64,000 nt of DNA from Isoetes taiwanensis (Eukaryota; Streptophyta; Lycopodiopsida; Isoetales; Isoetaceae): positions 8,809,262 through 8,873,261 of the forward strand of contig JAJEKV010000061.1 of NCBI GenBank assembly GCA_021234155.1, in the 5' to 3' direction. The notes below the pieces were generated by a model. That model saw nothing but the letters and a program-made list of their open reading frames with translations, did no database searches and was not told the DNA's origin. Positions 44,710 through 56,444 of the stretch are shown here, in pieces (positions within the stretch are counted from its first letter, which is position 1; each line of letters starts with the position of its first letter). The translations under genes were made by a program, and so were the position numbers.

Positions 44710-47395
44710 TTCTTGTCACTAGTACTCTAAATTTAAGTTGCGCCTAAGGGCTCTCAAAAGCTTTAGGTCGCATTAACTATAAGAAATTGCCGTGGACGTT
44801 CCATGTGACTGTACATCAAGAGTGGGGTATTAATGTGTTGCATGTATTATATATAGCATGTTAATTTTTGAGAAAGCTGGCTTATATGTTGAAATCTCTG
44901 GGGCAAAGTTTTTAACATAAGTGAGGACCGTCCTAGGACCCTCCTAACCAGGTTGAATAAAGCCAATTAGGACTGAGCAAACATCTTGTTTTGGAGCAAC
45001 TTAATTGTCTCAATCGTGTGTTGGTGGAATTATTGCTACATTGCTCTGGTACCATCATATGAGTGGCAATTATATAGAGCATGTGAACTGGATTCTTTAT
45101 AAGCTATACATGTGCCATTAAATGGTTTCCTTTTAAAGCACATATGGAACATACAACGCCCATGTGTCATAGTCTAACTATATTTAGGAACCGACCACTT
45201 GTTAAAACAAAATACTCATATCACAAATTGTGGAACTTTTTATATAAGCCATGAATTAGAGAAAAAAAATCTTTCTTACAAAAATCACACCCTTTTGAAA
45301 ATCTTCAGTGTATTGAACTCACGATTGAGCTTTTTATTGCATATATAAGATCACAAAAGATTAAATATGACAAATAGATAAAGAAGTAGCTGACAACGTT
45401 TTAGATGAAGGACATATATGCTCACAAAAGATTAAATATGACAAATAGATAAAGCAGATAACAACGCTTTCATTTAAAATCGACATCGCGACGTGTCGTT
45501 GTATGTACAATCATCTAGACGACCCTCAAATACATTCTTTTTAATGTTCATTCTTAGTTGGCCCGCTTTTCTTGTGTGCTCAAACTTCTAAGCTACATTT
45601 TTTGCGGTTTGTTAGTTAGAAAACTAATTTCAAAGATCCTAACTCGTTAATCAATCTCTTTCACATTGTACTGCTTCCTTGATCTGATGTCCAAGTCAAA
45701 ATAATGCTCCCTCAACAAAGGACACAGCCTGTGGTTAACCTTCTAAAGTCGGAATCATGACTTAATCGGGCTTCATTTTTATAAGCTCGAGCTGATTATA
45801 TCATTCCCGCTAAACAAATCCCATTAGATGAGCAAGAATTTGTTGCCTTCCAATGAGACAACCTTCATAACCTACTTAACATTCCAACAAAGAATGAAAT
45901 ATCAAGTTGAGAGACACTAAATAGGTCCAATAAAGAACAAGAATTACATTATTCCAAATGTACATAATATAACCTCAAGCTTGGTAAGGAAAAATTGTCA
46001 AGCGCACATGTTTTCATATGAAGTTTAGAGTCAATAATTTCTATTATTTCTCATTGTGCGATGTGTGACGTAGACACCATCTGCCATTGCCATTTCCATG
46101 GCTCAATACCCAGGTGGTTATGACTAATTTTAAATATGAGGGCAGCATACTTTGTGCCTCTTCCTGCATACGACATCGAGACCAAGCATGAAAATGCAAA
46201 GAACTCTCCCCCTCGATGCAAATAATTGAATTACAAAGTAAGATAGAGTAAGCAAGCTTGTCCTACCTTAGCAAGCATGTAGATCACCTGTTCCTTTTCT
46301 CAAAATCTTGGCATTCCAGTTTCTAAAGCCTTTTCATAGCTTGCTCTAACCATGGCTTTAGTTTCAAGCTAATAAACCAACTTAAAAATAATATAATAAC
46401 GTACCTGGTGGTCTAATAGAAGCAAGAAGAATATATTAAAAATAGAAAAATCAAAATCGGTTGGCCATAGATTTACCCCTCAGAAAACGCCATACCCTCA
46501 CAGTGCTTCGGTGCAACCGAATCGCAAAAATGCAACAATAATACAGTGTCAAATAATGCAAAAGCTTAAACTACACAACCTTTTAATGGATGCATTGGGG
46601 CAGTCTTTTTTAATTCTACAGTTGGATGAAGCCCACCAGCTTTGCCAATTAATGATATAGGAGATTAGAATTTCCATCAACCTAAAGCGTGGAGGTGAAC
46701 AAAGGCCCAAAGAAAAGAAAGAAAATACCCCGTGTAATATAAGCACTTTTTTCAAAGAACCGAACTTTAAAGTAATAACAATATCGAATATCTCTAACAT
46801 GCGCCTAAAGAAGCCAAAGATGTCGCTATTGATCCGCACAAAAAAAGGAAAAATTTCAAAAGAAAAATAAATGCCGTAATAAGCATGGACAGATGCTAGA
46901 TAAAAGAAATGGACAAAAGGTGAAGGATTAAAGGAAAACCAACAAATAATGCGCCTTGCAACATGCCCAAATTCGTTTTTCTTCCAGGCTGGTCCCATGC
47001 TAACCTTACTAGGTCTGTAGAATGAAAGCCTGCTAACTTTGCTTGCAAAAAATGTGATATCAAATTAATTTCTAATAAAAACATGTAAAACCATCATTGG
47101 CCTTAAATAGCCATTATTTATGCAGAGTACATGTAAATTATCCTCGCTCTACAAAGATGTACCAAATATAAATAACAATATGCAACAATATCCAAAATGT
47201 TTCGTTGCCATAGCACATGCATATATCTATTTTAACCTTTAGCAGTCCGTTGTATCATCTAACACAGTTTACTACTCTATTTAAATTGTGGTACAGCTTA
47301 CTACTCTATTTAAACCATGGTACAAATTAGATCCCTGGATGCCAACCATGCCTGACCCAAGCCAATAATCAAATGATGCACCTTTAATGTATTAT
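44710..47395. other. No gene recognised; one short tandem duplication
   Basis: AT-rich. The word ctcacaaaagattaaatatg with acaaatagataaag occurs twice (about 45,350 and 45,421). A 149-codon minus-strand frame (46,549-46,998) is rich in Phe, Ile and Ser, as expected from AT-rich noncoding DNA. No domain is recognised. Confidence 0.5.
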
Positions 47396-47400
47396 TCGCT

Positions 47401-47592
47401 TCAATCCATTAAAAGACGAATGAGATGGTTGGCTAAGAAGGGAGCAGAATCACGACAGTTTTGAATAATCAAAGAGTGAAGGAGCTTACCTGAATCCAAG
47501 TCTTTCTGATGGGTGCAGTCATGCACCAGCCGATAAGCCAAGTCTGGAGATAAATTCTTCCAATTCCCTCCTTCTTCCAACACCGCCCCCAC
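47401..47592 (-). pseudogene. Pentatricopeptide-repeat (PPR) protein N-terminal fragment
   Basis: The 63-codon frame reads LAYRLVHDCTHQKDLDSGKL then LHSLIIQNCRDSAPFLANHL. This matches the opening of plant PLS-class PPR proteins (L-L-x-x-C-x-x-x-K-x-L-x-x-G-x-x-x-H-x-x-I-I-x-x-G ... F-L-x-N-H-L). These act in organellar RNA processing and editing. It stops after RLLMD, so at most one repeat remains. A plausible splice donor at the end (aggtaag-like, reverse of cttacctg near 47,490) could also split it, in which case an exon is possible. Confidence 0.5.
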
Positions 47593-47734
47593 ACCACCAT
47601 GGACCTTGCTCTAATGCTTGATGGTGCCTAAGTTAATCCGGCCCCCACTCCACCAAGACAAAGAACAATGGCTAATCGAGAGTTTACGTAAGAGTAGGTT
47701 GAGCAAATACAAAGATATCCTAGGTATATTCTAG

Positions 47735-47830
47735 CATATACCTAGAATATGCCAAAAGCCCACATAAACAAGTGTTTGCCCCCCAAGGGGCAACCCAAAA
47801 AGGAAAACAAAGAGGGTATTCGAAACACAT
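47735..47830 (+). repeat. Dispersed repeat, inverted relative to 32.3 and 50.2 kb
   Basis: Shares atatacct, gaatatgcc, cccccaaggggcaacccaaa and a polypurine run with the reverse complement of 32,325-32,420 and 50,210-50,290. This gives three copies in the window, two of them inside the segmental duplication. Confidence 0.7.
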
Positions 47831-47972
47831 ATATCAATACCGATTTGGGGTAATTAATATTGATGTGACCTGCCTAAATATCTAATAATTACAATGGGAT
47901 GCCAGATTTTTATCTTTTCTCCGCCCCTCTGTTTCTTAAGCTTACTCTGTTTTCGCTTAACGGGAATTCATT

Positions 47973-48634
47973 ATGTCAAACAACGGGACTCGTTTGACAG
48001 CAAAGTTTTGTGATGGCAGCAAAGTTGGTAACTGGGAAGTTGGAGGCTCTAGCAACGATCTGCCTGCCAATATACACAAAAATGGCCATGCTGATATTAA
48101 TACTGGTGTGCCTGCGCATGCTGATACTGAGAATAGTCTTATTTTTCCTTTCTGCTACCCCATTCTGTCATATTTTTCTCACCGATGATGAGTTGTCTGA
48201 TGATGATGAACCGCCATCAAAGAGGCCATTTCGTGTTGCTCTTCGTAAAGTGAATTTCAACAGAGGCTTGGCATACTTCTATTACCTCCTTGTTTTAATT
48301 AGCATAAATCTTCTCAATGTTTTCCTTTCTTCTTCTTTTTTTAGATACTAGATGACGAAGACAAATGGCAAAATCCTCCCAAAGGATCTAGTGTACTAAT
48401 TACTGGTCCCGACAATAAAAAAACAGTCTTAGCAGGAAAAAGAAGCAGGAATTGCCTCAGTGATGGTTGGACTGGCTTCAAGAAACTGTTTGGTTTACGC
48501 CTCGGTGATGTGTTGGAATTCAAATTACACGAAGACGAGCTTCAATGGAATATGAAAATACTGGAGGATGCAGCTTTGCATAGGCTGAATAGAGCCTGGT
48601 ATCAAATTCCTTATCACAGTTTAATGTGCTCATA
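47973..48634 (+). CDS. B3-domain DNA-binding protein, intron-containing
   Basis: B3 domains are plant-specific DNA-binding modules of transcription factors. The frame from ATG 47,973 (MSNNGTRLTAKFCDGSKVGN) precedes an acidic stretch DELSDDDEPPSKRPFRVALR then K. A phase-0 intron (about 48,251-48,342: AAA|GTGAAT ... TTTTAG|ATA) joins it to a last exon, 48,343-48,634. That exon is open throughout: ILDDEDKWQNPP, SSVLITGPDNKKTVLAGKRS, then NCLSDGWTGFKKLFGLRLGD and VLEFKL, ending HSLMCS and stop. L-S-x-G-W-x-x-F ... L-x-x-G-D-x-x-x-F is the B3 core. An additional intron near 48,120-48,180 is likely, since the first frame differs. No start-side partner domain is visible. Confidence 0.7.
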
Positions 48635-48639
48635 AATAC

Positions 48640-49330
48640 ATGTCCATTGTAGGTCAATTTTTTGGCTTTTTGTTTTTCCAAAATTTTGTTTGTAGAGAAT
48701 AGGTTCTCGTTTGATTTGTGCTTTGTATACTAGTGAGTATTTCATTTGCTTCCAAATTGATATGTTTACATGTTCACAACCACTTTCGGTTTCTTAAAAT
48801 TAATAGCAACAACATCATCAATACAACCTCCACTTTGGTGCTTCTCCAACACGAACTCGTTAATTAGTTATACTAATTCGTATGCATTGCTATTTTTTCT
48901 TTAACCAGTTTCTTTGAGTGTTTAACAAAAAGTATCTAATAAGTGTTTAACAACAAAAAGTAGTATAGCGTTTCTAGTCAAGTGGAGATAAGAAAGATTT
49001 GTCATTCTTTTATAGTCTCCACGTTACAAAATAAGGAAACACATGCAATGTACAATAGACATCAAGAGGATTATATATTAGAACATATATATTTACAATG
49101 GCAAATGTTATACTACTATTGTGTGGTGACTGCTATCAGCACATTTACAGGAGCAAAATTACGCTTATACTTTGTGGATTAGTTCTAAGGATATAGATAG
49201 CCATCAGATATTATGCATAGATGATGTCTGTCCGTCCAAAATTCACAGCCTTTCTTCTGCAACAGAATATTAAAAGAGGATTAGATTTCCATGCAAAGTC
49301 ACAATATTGGCTGTTGTTCTTGTTTCTAGA
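48640..49330. other. No gene recognised
   Basis: AT-rich 3' flank of the B3 gene. A short frame at 48,982-49,182 has no family resemblance. Confidence 0.5.
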
Positions 49331-49335
49331 ATACC

Positions 49336-49617
49336 TTGTCTATGATCACCCAGTTGTTGCAGGAGTTCCCATTGACTGAGCCTGCTCTTCTGCCAAATAT
49401 GATGATGTCGAAGGCACAGCATTTTCGGTTGGTGGCATCACCCCCTGTGCCACGTACTGGAAATATAACCCAACATGAGTTTAGTTCGAAACAGGAAATC
49501 TGCAGATATGTTCTTACCCGGGTTACATTTCTTGGTTTGAATAGGAACGCTCTGATTCATCCTTCAGTCAAAGCTGCAACTGACCTGAAGATGGCAGTTG
49601 GTCCAAATGATCCATAA
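49336..49617 (+). CDS. Open frame of 93 codons, unrecognised
   Basis: Starts MSMITQLLQEFPLTEPALLP and ends at TAA just before the segmental duplication. Amino-acid balance is protein-like, without AT bias. No domain is recognised. It may be an exon of a host gene or chance. Confidence 0.25.
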   Translation: MSMITQLLQEFPLTEPALLPNMMMSKAQHFRLVASPPVPRTGNITQHEFSSKQEICRYVLTRVTFLGLNRNALIHPSVKAATDLKMAVGPNDP

Positions 49618-49756
49618 GGAAGATACATGTGTAGCAGCGAATGGATTGTACTACCAGGCTAGTCTATTTCCGTAGCTTCCAATAGAGTGAAGAGCCCATC
49701 TGGAAAAATTCGATCAATGGTGCAGGGAAAATTGCATATAGACTTCATTACAACCA

Positions 49757-51520
49757 TTAAGAGATTACTCCCGCCAAGCACTGGAGAGAGCATGTAATAT
49801 GGCCTTCTTGATGCTGTTATGAAGGAACAATTTGGCAAAACAGGTGGATATAAAAATGGTATTTGGTACGTGCTATCTTATATTCTATTCTGGAATGCTA
49901 GCCTTGTATCTTAATCCGTATCTTTATTTTTTAGATAAAGTCCAATGTTCATGGTCGTGGTGGAGGTGCAAGAGTAATAAGCAAGTTGGAGTATATGCAT
50001 GCAGACTACTGGAGTTTAAATGAAAGGAGGGCCATGAAATACTATAATATTATTTCATGTTCTGATTGTTTCAAAATCGTTGGTTTTCCAATAGTTTTGC
50101 AGAAGCTTGGAGATTCAGCTTCTTAAGGTCGTACGTATTGGGAATCATTAGTAGAAACCTCAGAAGCTTGTAGATCATTTGCTTAATATATTTTCAATGT
50201 CGTGTGATTGAGCACCTTTTCTTTTTTGGGTTGCCCCTAGGGGGGGAAGCCCTCATCCATGTGGGTCTATGGCATATTCCAGGTATAATGACTGCTCCAA
50301 ACTTACAATCGGGTGTAAACTGGCGGTGGCCACTGTTATTGGGCAGCCACTTTGGAAATCGGATAACCGGTGCTTGGTCCTCCTAAGCAATGATGAAAGA
50401 AACCTGGAAAGGGACACATTCGAAGCTATTTGAGTGATGAGTGATATGCCAAATCGAGGGAGTTGCTACCGTGTTGAAAGTCGGTTGAAGCTTGTTATAA
50501 GACCAATGTATTCAAATCCCCCAATTCATGGGGCATTGGCACGCCTGCTTTTCCTAAAGTGGACTCGCTGAATTGAAAGCAATGGCTGATCGCATTATAA
50601 GTATGAGACACCAACTTTATGATGCTCTTCATGCTCGAGGTGAGTTGTCATGATTGGGCTATGTAGTTATTAGACCTGCTGGGACCGCTTTGTTGAAGAA
50701 TTGCTTGTTGTTGCATACTTAGGCATACCGAGAATGGACTTATATTTTAAAAGCGATTGAATGTTCTCTTTCACTGACCTAAACAAGTAGCAAGTGGAGT
50801 TTTCGAGTTTTCTACTTGGTACTCACAGGCATGTATTGACACTAAGAGATCCGTGCATCTTTTACATACAGCTAAACATGGCAGGCCTCACTTGGCTGAT
50901 GCAATTTATGTTGCTGTTACACAGATATATTGAAATTCACTTAATTCGTGCAAAAGTGACGTAATTTTCTAACTGGTGTCCATTTTTTACATAGATGCAT
51001 TGCAAACTAAATAATAACAAAGGGAAGATGTATGTCATGCTCTTCATCATTGGGGTTTAATTTAAAAGCGCAATGCATTAGTTGGTAATACAGGTGGTGA
51101 TGCATGTCATAAAAGGACATTGAGAATTGCCATTTGTTTCTTCTCACTATTTAACCCTTTTTTTACAGTTAAGCAAATTCCATGATCACTTCTTTGCAAA
51201 CGAATGGAAACATTTTAACTTGTATGTGCAGCATTTAGTCAAAAATCACGTGCTTTATATTTTAAAGCAGATTGGAATGTTCTCTTTCACTGGCCTAAAC
51301 AAACAGCAAGTGGAGTTTGTTACAAGAGAATATCATATATACATGACCTTAGGTTGATATGTTGTTAAATTATATTTCTACTTGGTACTCACAGGCATGT
51401 ATTGACACTAAGAGATCCTTGGGTCTTTTACATACAGATAAGCATGGCAGGCCTTAGTTCCAGAACTGTGCCTCACTTGGCAAATGCAATTTATGATGCT
51501 GTTACACAAATATATTGAAA
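49757..51520 (+). repeat. Segmental duplication, copy 2
   Basis: Same direction as copy 1, roughly 90 percent identical by eye with many small indels. The left flank ends at the TTAA site that is occupied by the piggyBac-like element in copy 1. The right end stops immediately after the last aminotransferase exon. Confidence 0.9.
50563..51518 (+). pseudogene. Aspartate aminotransferase 3' exons, copy 2
   Basis: Same exon set as at 32.7 kb. [20 protein letters not shown] then HARG is at about 50,570-50,640. A damaged GTPGEW exon is near 50,723. [20 protein letters not shown] then YHIYMTL is at about 51,270-51,353. The last exon, ISMAGLSSRTVPHLANAIYD then AVTQIY and stop, is at 51,438-51,518. 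This copy keeps the canonical SMAGLSS sequence and is closer to a functional gene than copy 1, but 5' exons are missing here too. Confidence 0.8.
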
Positions 51521-52130
51521 TCTTATAGTCTTTTGCGAAACTTGTTATACAGTATATCAAATTTTGTACTTGCATTTTCCAATGCTGCTCGATTGCGGGT
51601 CTTCACAGTGATCAACCTAAATTCTTTGCAAAACAAGAGCGGAGTTAAGATCAAAACAGGTAGCCGGATTTGGTGATGGTTCCTTCGGGCATCCTTATTT
51701 TTTGTGCCTACTTTAAGCAGTATTTTGAAGATCAGGGTTTTACGTTAAAGAGTTACGACCCTACCGTAAGCTTTTCCGTCTTTTAATTGATCCTGGTGCC
51801 CAGGCAGCAGAGGATGCACTTGCAGGGCAGGAGAATAGGTATGTCTTTGTTATTTTGCTTGCATTTAGGTTTGGAACATATGGAACGTCTCTAATACACG
51901 AAATATCTATCTATTTCCACCAGTAATAGTAAAAATTGGATGGCCGCATTCATGTATATTGGGTTCTTGATTCTGAAATTGTAGGCAAGGTACTTACCAA
52001 CTAAGCATGATTTCATTAATTGGATAAAATAACGCAATTTTGAGAATTTTAAGCACACCTTATTTGCTCAAGCACGAATACTTTTACCTAGTTCTCGAGC
52101 CCAACAAACATGAGGTAATTAACATACACA
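51521..52130. other. No gene recognised; motif shared with 60.26 kb
   Basis: The stretch tgaaatcttatagtcttttg followed by cgaaacttgttatacagtat (51,516-51,560) recurs at 60,260-60,306 in the same direction with about six changes. The rest is AT-rich without features. Confidence 0.55.
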
Positions 52131-52283
52131 TATACATACAAATTATGTGTTATACTTGTACGTGTACATGATACTTGTAGAAGCCCAATAATGGCCCTAC
52201 ATTCTACACCAATAATTCACATCAATAATTTTCACTTCACTATAAAAACAGCTCGACTCGGGGGTAGAGATCATTCATCTCCC

Positions 52284-52526
52284 ATGGCTTCCTCGATGCC
52301 TCGTCCAGAGCACATCCGATCTTTCAAGTGCTACTTGAGCTACAACGATCTGAATGAATGCGCAAGAAATGGTGTTAATCTTGATCCATGGCTCCAATCT
52401 AAGGCCGATGGTCCTGCTAGTGCCTGCAGGAAGCTCACTCGTGTTAAAGTCCACATTTACTGGCTTCCTGATCAGGAGATCTATGAGCTGAATAGCATCA
52501 CGAGCTTTGATGTTGATGATAAGTGA
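52284..52526 (+). CDS. Twin small gene A, 80 codons, unrecognised
   Basis: The ATG at 52,284 lies about 40 bp downstream of a TATA box (cactataaaa, 52,238-52,247), a tight but credible promoter. The protein starts MASSMPRPEHIRSFKCYLSY and contains DLNECARNGVNLDPWLQSKA, LTRVKVHIYWLPDQEIYEL and an acidic end DVDDK. There is no signal peptide or membrane helix. A diverged second copy follows 687 bp later. Positions kept in both are HI, KC, S-x-x-DL, LDP-x-L-x-x-KA, RV-x-x-H-x-x-WLP, YE and IT ... D, the pattern of a real protein family under constraint. It points toward (is convergent with) the DUF7869-like gene. Confidence 0.55.
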   Translation: MASSMPRPEHIRSFKCYLSYNDLNECARNGVNLDPWLQSKADGPASACRKLTRVKVHIYWLPDQEIYELNSITSFDVDDK

Positions 52527-52970
52527 ATCAATGTTATCGATGATGTTATCACCGCTCAACATGTTATAGTGTAAGAGCTCTTGTGTTAAGATGAAAAATG
52601 CAAGACGTAATGAATAATAAATAGTCTATTGTAGTGATGTTATGGATAATAAATAGTATATTGTGAAATGCTTTAATGTACCTGTAAGACTCAAGTTTCA
52701 TCTCCATCCTCAGATGCCTCTTTAGCAAGCAATTCATGTAGCTGGATTCCTGTAGCAAGCAGTACGTAATTTCAACCACACCTGAATTACTCAAGCACAC
52801 GTTTTAAAAGCATACATATATCCATTCGAAAGATGTATTATACTTGTATTTATACAACGGTCTTATACACGAGCAATAATGGCGCCAAAGTCTACCCCAA
52901 TAATTCACCTCAATAATTCTACCTCACTATAAAAGCTTCTCACTTCGGGGCTAAAGTTCATTCCTCTCCC

Positions 52971-53212
52971 ATGGATTATTTGCCTTCATCAATTCACCAC
53001 ATCGAGGCGATCAAGTGCTCAATGAGCCACTCTGATCTTGTTGGTTGCCTAGACAGGCATCTTCTTCTTGATCCCTACCTGCGAAGAAAAGCTTTGGGCT
53101 TGAGATTCGTTGCCCTCACACAATTCGTGTAATGATCCATCTGATTTGGCTTCCTGAGCGAATGAGCTATGAGATATCAGGGATCACTACTACAGATCCT
53201 GAAGATGAATGA
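52971..53212 (+). pseudogene. Twin small gene B, one-base frameshift
   Basis: Second copy of twin gene A. TATA box cactataaaa is at 52,925-52,934 and the ATG at 52,971. The protein reads MDYLPSSIHHIEAIKCSMSH then DLVGCLDRHLLLDPYLRRKA. A one-base loss near 53,095-53,105 shifts the frame; the alternative frame continues to MIHLIWLPERMSYEISGI and TTTDPEDE with a stop at the equivalent place. Promoter and 3' flank (taagagctcttgtgtt) are also duplicated, so the whole transcription unit was copied. Confidence 0.5.
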
Positions 53213-53351
53213 ATCACCTGTTTAGCATTGTATAGTGTAAGAGCTCTTGTGTTGAGATGAAAAACGCAGAGCGTAATGAATAATAACTAGTCTATTGTAA
53301 CTTGCATGTTATGAATGATATAGTAATTATGTAAAAAGAGCATTGCATACC

Positions 53352-56300
53352 TCAAGAGTTCTCATCATCGTCCTTAGCTTCTTTAGCCACTAATTCTTGC
53401 AACTGAGCCCCCACACTACTGGGGATCACCACTGACAATGGCCTGGTCTCTACGGCCCAACCATAGTCTATTGTTTTCAAAGGTTGGTAGCGTATGGTCA
53501 TTAGGATTGGGTCTCCAATTCTTGCTCCAGCAATCCCTATACTGCATTGCATATGAGGTTCCCTTTCTGGCAACAGGCTCAAACCAAGAGACAAACACCT
53601 CTTCGTAATGTGGGAGATTAGGGTCCTCTATTGGGTCCTCTTCGGCAAAAGCCAACCACGCCGCGCTGTTATCATGTGGTCTGATTAGCAAGAGCATTCC
53701 TTTCTTGACATCTTGGTAGGGGTCGAATATTTCAACTGGGTTCTTGGGTCTACCCGAGAAAGGCCCAACGTAATGAGATGCTTCAATGTGCTCATCCACA
53801 AACACTCTTTCTGGGTTCTTCCAATGCACTCTGCCTGGTATCGGGCCGAAATCTTGAATGACAAACTCTCTACCGGGCTGCATCGTCCCCAAGCACTTCG
53901 CAACAAGGTGGACCAAGAGTCAATAACTTCATTCATGTATGTGTTGGACCATGACTTATCGCCAGCTCTAGAAATAGCTGCCCAAAGGCATCATGTACTT
54001 GGCAATAGAAGCTCTTAATGCACCTATATCTTTCAAGCTCCCATATGGTGCAGGACCTTAGGTGATCCTCTCGAATCATAGGTAAACCTTGGGCATCCTC
54101 CTTCCACATTCTGATTCCCTTTTCAGGGAGCCACTCCCTATGCCCTGGCCTCATCTTGTAGAACATTAGTGGCCATCCATCCTTCATGCAAAACTTGAAG
54201 AGTAGAGGTTCCAAGTGACCACATAAACGGTCCTTCTTATCAGGGATAAAACCTTTCACGAATTCCTTCCAATCAGGAACCTCTGTCACAAGGTAAGGAG
54301 AAGGAGCCTTTGAACTACACTGCCTGAAAGAGTTGCATAAGCTCCGGAATAGTCAATGCATCTGATCTTCTCATTAGAGTAGAGTAGTTTCCAAATAGGG
54401 CATCTATGTCATCGTGGGTGTGTCCAACCATCATGAATCCCAGCTGCACTTGATCAAAGACACCTAACCAAACCAAGTATGACAAGTAAGAGAAAAGATA
54501 TCTATTCTTATTCTGACCTGAGCAATTATCTAGCTGCAAGTAAAGCCTCCTAGGCAACTTGTTCGCTACCATGGGGCCTTTGATAGGAGGCATAAAATCA
54601 TTTCTACTGCCATTCATCATTTTTGTCCTAAGGTTATCTGTGTTTAAAATTGCTGCACCCGGTTGCTTCAGACGATCTGATCTCTCAAATGGCCCCAATT
54701 ATCCTCAGATCTATTCTCCAGTGTCTTCAGGGTATGATTCAAGGATCCCACATGAAAATTAGAATCATCAGGCCAGAGGTCCAGTGAGAAGTGGCCCAAG
54801 GCACCTATACCATGGCCGTGCATGAGAGCACCTGTAACACTGACCTTCAGTCGTTCACCCCTCCATACAGACTTTGCTAGCTTCTCTAGACGAGGGACCA
54901 TGGTCTTATTCTGATCCATCTTATCATGTATAATGGTTAAAGCGTGCTCAGGAGATCTATGAGACAAAGCTCTCCAGGACCAGTAAAGGCTCCTGCATGA
55001 AATCTGGGCCGTCATATGTGATTTTCTCTCCATTGCAAGTACCCTTCTTTCCTTTATGACAATACAGGTGTTACACTTAGAAAATGCTATCCTCTTAGCT
55101 ATTGCCACCTCTGAATGATTCTCTTTCCAAGCAGACAGAAAGGACGAAGGAGAAATATGCTTGCCTGTCATCTCAGAATTGTAATATCTACTTCTTGGTG
55201 TATATCCTTCTTAGTCAAGACCCAAGGTAGCCTCTTAACATTTTGTCCGCTACCCTCGCCGTAGTTTTCGAAAGCGGTGTGGCATCGTCTCTGCGTTTTC
55301 ATCTATGAACATAGATAGCACAAAGATTGCCCGACCAAAGTATGAGACCTTGGCTTCTTAGACCCGGTATTTCGTGCTTTCGGCAATTCTCGGGGCCGTC
55401 ATTGAAGAGCTTCTTCCACTTGTAAAAAGTGGAAATGGGTATGCCATAGGCTTTATGCCATGCTTTCACGCACACCTGTTTGTTATTCAACATCAGGTTG
55501 CGAACTACACCATTTTCAGAGCAAAGATCTAGCATGTTATATGCAAAGGTTGTGCGCTCCGAGGACTTCATGTTCCAGTAAAAGGTTCTCATGCAAGCTA
55601 TCTCACGATGTAAAATTTGCACCTGAGATCGTTTCATGCAAAGAGTGATGACCAAGTCTAGAATAGCCTCAGCACTAGTTTTTCTTTCACATTTAGTCTG
55701 TGCTGGACGTGTCCTGGGTCTCCGATTGACCATGCTATAAGGTCTCTTTTTGGTGATGCCAATTTCGGGTCTAATAGAGTAAGGTTCATTCTCCACATCC
55801 TTCTCCTTCACCGCAACCACGAGAGTAGAAACTGGAATGTTATCAACGAGCACGAAGGCTATGGGCCATCTGACAAGGTCATGCAGTTGGGGCATTTCTG
55901 CACAGGCTTGGCAGTGCATAGAGATCTTTTCAGGCATTGGAAATATGCTCATGATAGTAGCAGCTATCGAGCCTTCCCCTAACTTTCGTCGCGACCACGG
56001 ATGGTTTGGATCGGCAAAAACGATAACACCATGGGCATAAGCCATGTGGCAGCATTCATGCATGAGTGTGCATGCCTTCTCAACTAACTCATCTCTAGAA
56101 AGCCCTTGCACATGATTCGTCTCATTACTGGCTAACCCCTCATTGCCTCTGTCCTGCCAGTTTATGCGTTTTATCTGACCTGGTGGGGTGCAAGCTTCCT
56201 CCTCTCTAACAAGTGGAGCAGCAATGTCCTTCTTGTACCACAACACAAAAGTCCCCACAGCTTCACCCATTTTTTCTATTTCCATTTCGTGAATTGGTAG

Positions 56301-56444
56301 CGGCAATTGTCCATCCAAAACGTTCACAATTGAAACAACAACCATACCCTCCGGGACAGTCGAATTGTGATGGCGCTCGAAATTGTGGACTCTTCCCTCT
56401 GCCACCTTTTTCCCCAGTAGATATAGCGGAATTACATCTGCCAT
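53352..56444 (-). CDS. DUF7869-like transposase-type protein, several exons or frameshifts
   Basis: Read leftward, 56,444-55,299 is one 381-codon frame starting after a ctttgcag acceptor. It holds HECCHMAYAHGVIVFADP, IPVSTLVVAV, and a helix-turn-helix-like VCVKAWHKAYGIPISTFYKW. The next frame (55,171-54,668) gives KRIAFSKCNTCIVIKERR and HFSLDLWPDDSNFHVGSLNH. Next (54,698-54,315) is LYLQLDNCSGQNKNRYLFSY then GFMMVGHTHDDIDALFG. The last frames (54,289-53,352) give VPDWKEFVKGFIPDKKD and EEVFVSWFEPVARKG. LQLDN-x6-NKNR ... GHTH-(E/D)DID-x-(F/L)F is typical of DUF7869 proteins, mobile-element-associated and apparently RNase H-like, with Asp residues suited to metal binding (inference). The frame changes may be introns or decay. 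Confidence 0.55.

Larger units (their letters stand above)
52130..53300 (+). repeat. Tandem duplication, period about 687 bp, carrying the twin genes
   Basis: Matching words include aataattcac, cactataaaa, cattcctctccc/cattcatctccc, taagagctcttgtgtt and gcgtaatgaataataa. Divergence is high (perhaps a third of positions), so the duplication is old, yet both frames mostly survived. Confidence 0.8.

Noticed and set aside
46549-46998. 149-codon minus-strand protein
   Set aside because: Phe/Ile/Ser-rich composition as expected from AT-rich noncoding DNA, with no motif and no splice or promoter context.
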